Positions 1 to 6,159 of a stretch of DNA of 10,491 nt are shown in pieces. Numbering within the stretch: position 1 is the first letter of the stretch; each line of letters begins with the position of its first letter. The notes beneath the pieces are model-generated. The model searched no databases. It was given only the letters and a program-made list of their open reading frames with translations, and was not told where the DNA came from. This DNA is from JAJDFU01 sp964641965 (GTDB lineage Bacteria > Bacteroidota > Bacteroidia > Chitinophagales > Saprospiraceae). The translations under genes and the position numbers were made by a program. The stretch is taken from NCBI GenBank assembly GCA_964641965.1, contig CAZXLD010000086.1, positions 1 through 10,491 of the forward strand. Reading direction: 5' to 3'.

Positions 1-90
1 TGGTACCAAAGTCCTTCATTTTCGGCATCAAAAGCATTTTTGAGATGGCTTCTAAGCTGATTTTGCTAGTTTCAATTAAAATATCTGGGG

Positions 91-426
91 ATGTTAAAAA
101 ATATCGCCTTTGCCCTGATCGATGGGCCCGAAGCCAAAGGTAAGGCTCAATTTTCAGAAACCGAAAAAGGTAATCTTGAATTACAGTTAATCGATTTCTG
201 GGTCGCACCCGGTGCTCCAGATGTGTGGATTGTATTAAGTCAAAACGAGGAAGGCAAAGTGGATAATACCTTAATTGAATTGGCTCCCTTACCAGGTGGG
301 AATTTCGAACAAACCTTTTCGTTATCCCGGGTGCAAATTGACTTAATTGCTGAAATGAAAACTTTACTAGTTTATTGTAAGAAGTTTTCCGTGCACTTCG
401 GACATGGAGTTTTAATTAAAAATTAA
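91..426 (+). CDS. DM13-domain protein, no signal peptide
   Basis: This 111-residue protein is essentially one DM13 domain. Seen: a short beta-rich start, then WVAPGAPDVWIVLS (residues 37-50), which fits the family's 'GPDL-hvYLS' block, an acidic/hydrophobic LIELAPLPGGN stretch, and the C-terminal block LLVYCKKFSVHFG (92-104) with its conserved cysteine C96. Known of the family: DM13 is a predicted redox or electron-transfer domain built around a nearly invariant cysteine, usually found in secreted or membrane-linked proteins. Odd here: there is no signal peptide or lipobox, so the protein should stay in the cytoplasm unless its start is misread. An in-frame TAG at 67-69 limits any upstream extension, and 91 is the first ATG. 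The gene converges on the SxtJ-like gene with only 9 bases between their stop codons. The substrate is unknown, and any link to the carbamoylation operon is only positional. Confidence 0.8.
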   Translation: MLKNIAFALIDGPEAKGKAQFSETEKGNLELQLIDFWVAPGAPDVWIVLSQNEEGKVDNTLIELAPLPGGNFEQTFSLSRVQIDLIAEMKTLLVYCKKFSVHFGHGVLIKN

Positions 427-435
427 AAATTTTTA

Positions 436-795
436 TCACCATATATTTTCAAAATCTTTACTGGTATACGTGTGATCTCTTGAAAAAAAGACAGACCCTT
501 GCCCCCGCTTTAATTTTAAAGAATCCCGACTCACCAATCGATAGAGCACCGAAATAGGGAAAAGGATAATGAAAAAGACGATACCTAACAAAATACGAGT
601 ATTGATCCAACCGAGGACTTCCGCCAATTTCATCCAGGCCCATTCGATCCATTGCCCAATTTTAGGAACCAGGAGCGATACTACCCCGATTCCAGTAGCG
701 ATATGAATCAGTACAGGTGCCTTAAATAAATAGGATAAAACCAGTAAGCCCAGGACAATAACTAAAATAGTCGTATTGGTAGTATCTTTTTTCAC
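436..795 (-). CDS. SxtJ-family small membrane protein
   Basis: This 119-residue integral membrane protein has three hydrophobic stretches at about residues 8-24, 26-44 and 66-86, followed by a basic, charged C-terminal tail. The block WMKLAEVLGWINTRILLG (54-71) leading into FPISVLYRL and RDSL (79-93) is the signature I recognise from the SxtJ family, named after a protein of unknown function in the saxitoxin cluster. Family members almost always lie next to a NodU-type carbamoyltransferase and a DUF5989 peptide, as here. The start is GTG at 795: an in-frame TAA only 9 bases upstream rules out extension and no nearby ATG is usable. It is the last gene of the minus-strand carbamoylation operon, 95 bases after the DUF5989 stop, and a strong hairpin fills that gap. 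The biochemical role is unknown; I infer a membrane partner or scaffold for the carbamoyltransferase. Confidence 0.85.
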   Translation of the reverse strand: MKKDTTNTTILVIVLGLLVLSYLFKAPVLIHIATGIGVVSLLVPKIGQWIEWAWMKLAEVLGWINTRILLGIVFFIILFPISVLYRLVSRDSLKLKRGQGSVFFSRDHTYTSKDFENIW

Positions 796-811
796 TTCGT
801 TTTACATTTAG

Positions 812-865
812 AAAAAAGGGATTGATTGAGCCAATGGAGGAACCCTCCACCAAAGGCTCAATTAA
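812..865 (-). terminator. Two-part hairpin with T-run inside the operon
   Basis: On the plus strand ATTGAGCC (825-832) pairs perfectly with GGCTCAAT (855-862). Inside it TGGAGG (835-840) pairs with CCTCCA (844-849) around a 3-base loop. With one G-U pair the outer stem extends to about 822-865. In the transcribed (minus) direction the stem is followed by CAATCCC and then six T's (812-817). That resembles an intrinsic terminator, although the T-run starts a few bases late. It lies between the DUF5989 and SxtJ-like genes, so it could attenuate the last gene, protect the upstream mRNA end, or be a processing site. Structure is certain; function is inferred. Confidence 0.6.
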
Positions 866-890
866 CCCCTTAAGTTTATATAATCTTTAT

Positions 891-1040
891 TTAAAATAGG
901 GTATAAATGAAGGGTGCTACTGCTGATCCTCCACCAATTACAATTAATACACCTAAAAGGAGTAAAACCAAAATCACGGGCATGAGCCAGAACTTTTTTC
1001 GCTCCATCAGGAATTGATACAAGTCTTTTACAATTTCCAT
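891..1040 (-). CDS. DUF5989 (SxtK-like) 49-residue membrane peptide
   Basis: This short gene is easily missed because of its length. It starts at ATG 1038-1040 and ends with TAA at 891-893, giving 49 residues. The protein opens with an amphipathic, charged segment (MEIVKDLYQFLMERKKFW), then one strong transmembrane helix at about residues 19-36 rich in Val, Leu and Ile, a GGGSAVAPF turn, and ends in IYTLF. This is the DUF5989 pattern: KKFW before the helix and APFIYTLF at the end are its most conserved parts. Members sit beside NodU-type carbamoyltransferases and SxtJ proteins. I believe SxtK of the saxitoxin cluster belongs here too. The carbamoyltransferase stop lies 22 bases upstream, so the two are almost certainly co-transcribed. 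No ribosome binding site is evident. Function unknown; a membrane tether for the transferase is a reasonable inference. Confidence 0.9.
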   Translation of the reverse strand: MEIVKDLYQFLMERKKFWLMPVILVLLLLGVLIVIGGGSAVAPFIYTLF

Positions 1041-1062
1041 AGCGGTTCTATTTGTTTGTTGG

Positions 1063-2925
1063 TTAGTCTAGTTTGAATTCTTCCTGCCAATTATCCTTTT
1101 CTTGCCAATTCGGTTGATCCGTTTTATTGAACAAAAAATTACCAATCACAAGGTAGTCCATTTCAGTACGCATAAAGCAACGGTAAGCATCCTCTGGGGT
1201 ACATACGATCGGCTCTCCCCGAACATTAAAACTGGTATTGACCACCAAGCCATAGCCAGTAAGTTGTTTAAAAGCCTGAATGAGTTCCCAATATCGAGGA
1301 TTGGTCTCCTTATGTACGGTTTGTATACGGGCTGAAAAATCTACATGCGTAATCGCCGGTACATCCGACCGTTGAAAGTATAGCTTGTCTCTCAAATCAA
1401 ATTGATTGTAGCCTTCGGGCAAAGCATTCCTGCGTTTTTCCTGAACGGGCTGAACCAAGAGCATGTAAGGGGAAATTCCCTCATGTTCAAAAAAGCACTC
1501 GCAATCTTCGGCTAAAACAGAAGGAGCGAACGGACGAAAGGATTCCCTGTACTTGATCTTCAGGTTCAATTTTTTTTGCATCTCGGGATTGCGTGCGTCG
1601 CCCAGGATACTCCTTCCACCTAATGCTCGTGGCCCGAACTCCATTTTCCCTTGCATCCATCCAATCGCATTTCCCGCTTCGATTTTTTTTGCTACCGTCT
1701 GACAAAGCTCGGAGAACGCTTCAAAGTATTGAAAAGGAGCCTGGTACTTCCGGGCGGTTGCTTGGATATCTAAATCGGAGAACTCTGGCCCCAGATATGC
1801 ACCCTTCATCGCATCCATTGCTCCATTGAGCGTTCGTTTCTGATCGAAGTAAATGTGATGCGTGGCTAACGCAGCTCCAAGAGCACCTCCGGCATCTCCT
1901 GCTGCGGGTTGAATAAACAGATCTTCAAAAATACCCTGCTTTATCAGTTTTCCATTGGCTACACAATTCAGGGCAACACCTCCCGCCATACAGAGGTAGG
2001 AAGAACCTGTCAGGCGTTGAGCCTCCCTGGCCATGTTGATGATAGCCTCTTCCGTGACTTGTTGAACTGCCATGCCCAGGTTACAATGCTTTTGTTCCAG
2101 CTTGGATTCCGGATCCCGACGGGGGAAACCAAACAACTGTTCCCATTTTTTGTCAGACACCATTCTTAAACCGGTAGCGTAATTGAAATACGCTTGATTG
2201 AGCCATATGGATCCATCCGCTTTGAGTTCTACCAGTTGTTCTTTAATCAATTGCACGTAACGCTGGACCTCTTCTGAATTCGGATTTCCATAGGGAGCAA
2301 GTCCCATGAGCTTGTATTCTCCTGAATTGACCCGAAAGCCCAGAAAATAGGTGAAGGCGGAGTAGAGCAGGCCAATCGAATGGGGAAAACGGAGTTCTTT
2401 CAGGATGGTAATCTCTTTCCCTTTTCCATGGCATATAGAAGCCGTGGCCCATTCGCCAACACCGTCTACAGTTATAATCGCAGCTTCCTCGAAAGGAGAA
2501 GGAAAGAATGCACTCGCTGCGTGCGAAAGATGGTGCTCCGGGAACAGGAGTTTGACCTTGCGCTTATCAAAGGGCTGTATTGCTTCAAGCTCTTTGTAAA
2601 TCAATCGCTTTAAAAACATCTTTTCCCGGAGCCAAACAGGTATAGCCGTAATAAAAGACTGAATACCCTTTGGGGCAAAAGCATAATAGGTCTCCAGTAA
2701 GCGTTCGAATTTAAGTAGGGGTTTGTCATAAAAGACAATAGCGTCAAGGTCATTTAGATGCAGTCCGGCATACTCCAGGCAAAATTGGACCGCATGCTTG
2801 GGGAAGGAAGGATCGTGTTTTTTACGCGTGAACCGTTCTTCCTGGGCCGCGGCCAGGATCTTTCCATATTGGGTAATGGAAGCCGCGGAATCGTGGTAAA
2901 ATGCCGAGATTCCTAGGATATTCAT
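1063..2925 (-). CDS. O-carbamoyltransferase, NodU/TobZ/SxtI family
   Basis: The enzyme (620 residues) is predicted to move the carbamoyl group of carbamoyl phosphate onto a hydroxyl, via carbamoyl-AMP, as shown for TobZ. It is cytoplasmic, with no signal peptide. N-terminal Kae1-like domain: NILGISAFYHDSAA at the start, metal-binding HHLSH (131-135), TVDGVGEW (152-159), GGVALNCVANG (315-325) and QPAAGDAGGALGAAL (339-353). C-terminal domain: MEFGPRALGGRSILGDAR (about 428-445), FRPFAPSVL (463-471) and VNTSFNVRGEPIVCTPEDA (562-580). All expected motifs are intact and the length is normal. I chose ATG 2925 because homologs begin there; an in-frame extension to 2952 would need a TTG start and adds residues unlike the family. 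It lies between the SGNH gene upstream and the DUF5989 gene downstream. The acceptor is unknown; the neighbouring exopolysaccharide genes suggest a sugar or lipid-linked glycan. It could equally act on a small molecule. Confidence 0.95.
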   Translation of the reverse strand: MNILGISAFYHDSAASITQYGKILAAAQEERFTRKKHDPSFPKHAVQFCLEYAGLHLNDLDAIVFYDKPLLKFERLLETYYAFAPKGIQSFITAIPVWLREKMFLKRLIYKELEAIQPFDKRKVKLLFPEHHLSHAASAFFPSPFEEAAIITVDGVGEWATASICHGKGKEITILKELRFPHSIGLLYSAFTYFLGFRVNSGEYKLMGLAPYGNPNSEEVQRYVQLIKEQLVELKADGSIWLNQAYFNYATGLRMVSDKKWEQLFGFPRRDPESKLEQKHCNLGMAVQQVTEEAIINMAREAQRLTGSSYLCMAGGVALNCVANGKLIKQGIFEDLFIQPAAGDAGGALGAALATHHIYFDQKRTLNGAMDAMKGAYLGPEFSDLDIQATARKYQAPFQYFEAFSELCQTVAKKIEAGNAIGWMQGKMEFGPRALGGRSILGDARNPEMQKKLNLKIKYRESFRPFAPSVLAEDCECFFEHEGISPYMLLVQPVQEKRRNALPEGYNQFDLRDKLYFQRSDVPAITHVDFSARIQTVHKETNPRYWELIQAFKQLTGYGLVVNTSFNVRGEPIVCTPEDAYRCFMRTEMDYLVIGNFLFNKTDQPNWQEKDNWQEEFKLD

Positions 2926-2952
2926 TTTTGGTTTTATTATGGTATACAACAA

Positions 2953-2975
2953 CTCATGTCCACTTGGGACATGAG
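2953..2975. repeat. 9-bp perfect inverted repeat upstream of carbamoyltransferase
   Basis: CTCATGTCC (2953-2961) and GGACATGAG (2967-2975) form a perfect 9-bp stem with a 5-base loop. It ends 27 bases before the chosen start of the carbamoyltransferase, in the leader between it and the SGNH gene. No T-run follows in the transcribed direction, so a simple terminator is unlikely. An RNA processing or translational-control hairpin, or a dimeric regulator site, would fit. The structure is plain; the function is inferred. Confidence 0.5.
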
Positions 2976-3000
2976 GTTGGTTTTGAGGGGAGGTTTATCT

Positions 3001-3053
3001 AAGGAAGTGGGAAAGCTTCCTTCAGTTTGTTATCAATTGGAAGGTTTTCCAAT
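3001..3053. repeat. Two further short inverted repeats in the same leader
   Basis: AAGGAAG (3001-3007) pairs with CTTCCTT (3016-3022) across an 8-base loop. ATTGGAA (3036-3042) pairs with TTCCAAT (3047-3053) across a 4-base loop. Together with the 2953-2975 repeat they fill most of the 161-base gap between the SGNH stop (3087) and the carbamoyltransferase start (2925). Each is modest alone; three in a row is what draws attention. No T-run follows either stem in the minus direction. Confidence 0.4.
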
Positions 3054-3086
3054 AATTTTGCTACCGGTAACTAATAAAGCACCTGC

Positions 3087-4244
3087 CTATTTCAGGCTAG
3101 TACTTTCTTTAGTTGGTACTTCTTCGACCATATCTTTCGACGGAGCCGGCGGATCATTCCTTCTGATCGCTTGTTCTATTTCTCGTGCTACGATAGCATG
3201 GCCATACGCATTCCAATGGCCATCTAATTCTGAGTTGAATCGCTTGCCATGAAGGTCAAAGTCCTCTGCCATGGTTTTCGTAAGGTCAATAAATTCCAGC
3301 GAAAATTCATCGCACAGCTCTGCCATTTTATCGTAAAGGAAGGTCAGCGTAGACTGTTCGAGTGTCCCCTCGTAAATAAGCTGTCTTGGCGCATCCATAA
3401 CCAAGATGATCCGTTTGCCGGGATTTTCCTTTTTAATTCGATCCATAAAATAGCGTACCCCCAAGACAATAGCATCAAAATTATCGCGAATCAGGGAAAC
3501 CTGAGTATTTGCATTGATATTGTTTTTTTGTTGTTGCGCCCGCATGGAAAGCAACACTTCTTTTATCCTGAGATTGCGATACAAGTATCGAATGAATGCA
3601 CTTTTCACCAGCCACCGTTTGGTCGTGTTGTATTGAATAAAGCTGAGGTCTTTCTGGGGGGGGATTTCAGAAATGCTGTCTGTTTCGCTTGCTATTTCAA
3701 ATCGCCTGTAATGAATAACATCCGGATTGATCGAGTACAGGCTTGGTGCAAAGTCGTTGGGAATAATATTAAACAGTAGGATATCCGGGTCAAATCGTTC
3801 ATTGGCATAGCGCATATAGGTCAAATATTCGGATAATGGCGACCCGGATACGCCAAAACTGTACACTTCATATTCTTCCTTGAGCTGACTTCTGAGTAAT
3901 GCAGGATAGGCCTGATCGGTATCAACGGTCATAGCCTGAATATAGCTGTCCCCAAATACAGCTATCAATGGTAATTCCTGCGTGGTTGCGTAATCAATAG
4001 CTGAGATCCAGCCATAATTATTGATTCGCCATTGGGTCTTAATCTGGGCAAACTTGCCAATCGTATTTTGACCGGTTCTTACCGCCGATGTATCAAATCG
4101 GTAGACTGGTACTGCTTCGTCGAAAAAGCCCTGAGGCTCTTCAGCTGCGGGTAGGATAAACCGAAACACCAGCTCCACAAGAAGGATTAAAACCAGTAGG
4201 GTAGGTAAGGTGACGAAAACGAGATTTTTTAAAAATTTGAGCAT
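3087..4244 (-). CDS. Membrane-anchored SGNH/GDSL hydrolase-like protein
   Basis: This 385-residue protein has one N-terminal transmembrane helix (about residues 7-27, preceded by lysines 3 and 6), so the catalytic domain should face the periplasm. Seen: IAVFGDSYIQA with the nucleophile-type GDS serine at S100, FGVSGSP (about 130-136) as the oxyanion glycine block, NIIPND with N163, and LDGHWNAYGH carrying the Asp/His pair (about D341 and H343). All four SGNH blocks are therefore present. The family includes esterases and also acyl transferases that modify polysaccharides, such as the AlgX/AlgJ type. A GDSL-lipase-like protein (SxtL) accompanies the saxitoxin carbamoyltransferase, a parallel noted from memory. 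ATG 4244 is preferred: the only longer reading starts at TTG 4418, inside the terminator's T-tract, and adds 58 low-complexity residues before the anchor. It is the first gene of the carbamoylation operon. The real reaction is unknown. Confidence 0.85.
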   Translation of the reverse strand: MLKFLKNLVFVTLPTLLVLILLVELVFRFILPAAEEPQGFFDEAVPVYRFDTSAVRTGQNTIGKFAQIKTQWRINNYGWISAIDYATTQELPLIAVFGDSYIQAMTVDTDQAYPALLRSQLKEEYEVYSFGVSGSPLSEYLTYMRYANERFDPDILLFNIIPNDFAPSLYSINPDVIHYRRFEIASETDSISEIPPQKDLSFIQYNTTKRWLVKSAFIRYLYRNLRIKEVLLSMRAQQQKNNINANTQVSLIRDNFDAIVLGVRYFMDRIKKENPGKRIILVMDAPRQLIYEGTLEQSTLTFLYDKMAELCDEFSLEFIDLTKTMAEDFDLHGKRFNSELDGHWNAYGHAIVAREIEQAIRRNDPPAPSKDMVEEVPTKESTSLK

Positions 4245-4371
4245 TAGGCCATTAGTTTTATCAACAGAAGGCAGGGTAACAGGGCCGGATAAAAAGGGGG
4301 TGGACCTGTTTGGGATGCTTTGACTAGGCTGTTTCTTTTCCTCAAGGAAAGGGGTGGTTGACTGGAAGCTA

Positions 4372-4393
4372 AGTATACCTTTTTCAATACCAA
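4372..4393 (-). promoter_or_regulatory. Candidate promoter of the SGNH-carbamoyltransferase operon
   Basis: In the minus direction TTGGTATTG is followed by TATACTTAG, a good TATA-type box partly matching the Bacteroidota TAnnTTTG -7 element with a TTG upstream. Spacing from the first TTG (14 bases) is shorter than ideal. It lies about 128 bases upstream of the SGNH start and directly after the terminator of the preceding unit, where a new promoter would be expected. Weak motif evidence only. Confidence 0.25.
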
Positions 4394-4420
4394 TTGATTT
4401 AGAGGGCTCTATGAACAAAA

Positions 4421-4458
4421 CAGTCCGAATAGGCCTTGGAAGGACCCCATTCGGACTG
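4421..4458 (-). terminator. Intrinsic terminator after the sugar-phosphate transferase gene
   Basis: CAGTCCGAAT (4421-4430) and ATTCGGACTG (4449-4458) form a perfect 10-bp stem around an 18-base loop that can itself pair (CCTT with AAGG). Read on the minus strand, the stem is followed by TTTTGTT. It lies 58 bases after the stop of the transferase gene at 4517. The opposite side also has T-runs, so it could work in both directions, but no plus-strand gene reaches it. It divides the exopolysaccharide unit from the carbamoylation operon. Confidence 0.8.
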
Positions 4459-4516
4459 AATCGTTTTTAGGTTTTTTGGTTGCAGCAAAAACTGGACCGT
4501 TTACAGCCCGAATGGA

Positions 4517-5902
4517 TTAGAATGCATTTTCTTCGCCTTTAAATACATTGGCTACCGTCAGGAAAATGCAAGTCAGGTCGAACCAGAAACTCCAGTTTTC
4601 TATATAGTGCACGTCGAATTCAACGCGTTTATCCATTTTATACAATTCGTCTGTGGGACCTCGCCAGCCATTAACCTGTGCCCATCCGGTAATTCCGGGC
4701 TTGACTTCATGACGAACCATGAAGCGATCAATCATCTCGGAATAGATTTCCGTGTGTTTAAGCATATGCGGCCTAGGGCCGACTACAGACATATCCCCTT
4801 TTAAAACATTTATAAACTGGGGTACTTCATCCAAATTGGTTTTACGCAGAATCTTTCCAATCCTGGTAAATCTGGCATCTCCTTTTACAGCTTGTTTTTC
4901 ATTGGCTTCTCTATTGACCGTCATTGACCGGAATTTGTAGCACATGAAGGGCTTGTTCCAATAACCGGTACGGGCTTGCTTGAAAAAAACAGGCCCCCGA
5001 CTTTCCAATTTAATCAGAATAGCGATGATCGGGAGTAGCCAGGGAAAGATAAAGAGAATGACAAAGGAGGAAAATACGATATCGAATCCTCTTTTGAGGA
5101 GACGGTTTTTAAGCAGATTTAAGGGTTCCCTTTTTCGGCGGAGGATAGGGAGCATCGCTAGTTGTTCCACATGGGTACCTTGCTCAAAATATTCGATCTC
5201 TTTGGGAATAACCTCAAAATCAATGAATTTACTTCGGCACAACCGGTTGATCTCCAGCACTTCATCCGTATTCAAAGGACTATCGAAATACAATAACTTG
5301 GTGACGTTGTTGTGGCGCTCCAGGTAACTTTGGACTTCTGAGTAAGAGCCGAGCGTTGCTGTACCGGGAAGGTCGTTATCTGAAAAACGACCCAGGCAGA
5401 ATGCATTCGGGCCATAAGCGTATGCCATAACCCGACCCAAGTGGCGCAGCCCATTAGGAGACCCTCCGACTACAGCGTAGGCAATGTAGCGCGAGCGGTC
5501 CTTACCATAGTAACGAATAGCCAGATGAAGAATCGTACTAAGCAAGAAGAAAGCTACAAAGGCAGGTAGGAGGAAGTGGATCCTGAATACCTGAAAAAAG
5601 AAGGGATAATAGATCATGCTCAACACCCCAAAGAAAACCAGCGTAGTCCAAAATAAATCTCGAATATTCAGTTGGATGCGAACACCTTCAAATACTTGGT
5701 AAATGCTGGTATAGGCTGCTACGATTGCACCGATGATATTGGCCAGTAAAAAAAAGGATATTGCTGTTGTAGGGTGTTGGACGAAAATTTCCCCTATCGG
5801 TCGAAAGAAATGAATGCTTGCTACGAGGCATAAATTCAGAAGAAAAATATCCAAGCAGACAATTCCGATAAGTTTGAGTTCCGACTTCTTTTTATTCCGC
5901 AT
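4517..5902 (-). CDS. Polyprenyl-phosphate hexose-1-phosphate transferase (WcaJ type)
   Basis: This protein transfers a sugar-1-phosphate from a nucleotide sugar to undecaprenyl phosphate, the first step of exopolysaccharide repeat-unit assembly at the inner membrane. Seen in the 461-residue form: four N-terminal hydrophobic helices (about 11-31, 45-66, 83-103, 107-129), a Rossmann-like cytosolic domain opening with AYAVVGGSPNG (about 141-151), then the bacterial sugar transferase domain. The latter begins KRGFDIVFSS (270-279) with its membrane-embedded helix and contains GPVFFKQARTG (303-313), YKFRSM (322-327), LDEVPQ with the Asp-Glu catalytic dyad D358/E359, GDMSVVGPRP (369-378) and PGITGWAQVNGWRG (402-415). 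The domain is complete. ATG 5902 is favoured because it gives the usual length and has an AAGAAGGG box just upstream; ATG 5983 would add 27 residues and cannot be excluded. It follows the Wzc-like gene by 176 to 257 bases. Sugar specificity (glucose, galactose or other) cannot be read from the sequence. Confidence 0.93.
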   Translation of the reverse strand: MRNKKKSELKLIGIVCLDIFLLNLCLVASIHFFRPIGEIFVQHPTTAISFFLLANIIGAIVAAYTSIYQVFEGVRIQLNIRDLFWTTLVFFGVLSMIYYPFFFQVFRIHFLLPAFVAFFLLSTILHLAIRYYGKDRSRYIAYAVVGGSPNGLRHLGRVMAYAYGPNAFCLGRFSDNDLPGTATLGSYSEVQSYLERHNNVTKLLYFDSPLNTDEVLEINRLCRSKFIDFEVIPKEIEYFEQGTHVEQLAMLPILRRKREPLNLLKNRLLKRGFDIVFSSFVILFIFPWLLPIIAILIKLESRGPVFFKQARTGYWNKPFMCYKFRSMTVNREANEKQAVKGDARFTRIGKILRKTNLDEVPQFINVLKGDMSVVGPRPHMLKHTEIYSEMIDRFMVRHEVKPGITGWAQVNGWRGPTDELYKMDKRVEFDVHYIENWSFWFDLTCIFLTVANVFKGEENAF

Positions 5903-6159
5903 GTAGCCCTTCTTGTTCCCATTTAGGATCAAGGGGGTTTTCATGCGTAAACCGGGATGGGCCATTTCTTGAGTTCGCATCATCGTACAACATTTTTTGC
6001 GAGCATAGGGGCGTAACTCGACTTTGTTTTTTAGTTCTTGGTTTGGTTTGGAATCAGGGTTGTCGGTGGATACGAGTTCCTTAGTGTTTTAGGTTAAAAA
6101 ATGCTTATGGTCATGCACTAAGTGCTTTTCGAATTAAGCCCCTAGAGGGCATGCTGAAA

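Noticed and set aside
1..60. Possible C-terminal end of a plus-strand gene entering from the left (stop TGA at 58-60)
   Set aside because: Only about 19 codons are visible and no family feature can be judged.
425..434. AAAAATTTTT palindrome between the convergent DM13 and SxtJ-like genes as a terminator
   Set aside because: It is an AT-only stem without a loop or GC-rich core, expected often in AT-rich gaps.
1063..2925. Nodulation protein NodU
   Set aside because: The family resemblance is to carbamoyltransferases in general; there are no Nod-factor genes and the host type does not fit.
3249..3779. Plus-strand open frame of 176 codons
   Set aside because: It lies wholly antisense to the SGNH gene, whose motifs are intact, and its translation shows no domain or plausible signal.
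436..4244. A saxitoxin-like or other toxin biosynthesis cluster
   Set aside because: None of the core toxin genes (such as the SxtA polyketide-like enzyme or amidinotransferase) are present; only the carbamoylation set is shared.
6116..6150. Small palindromes GCACTAAGTGC and GCCCCTAGAGGGC after the Wzc-like gene as a terminator
   Set aside because: The stems are only 4-5 bp and neither is followed directly by a T-run on the minus strand, so read-through into the sugar transferase gene is more likely.
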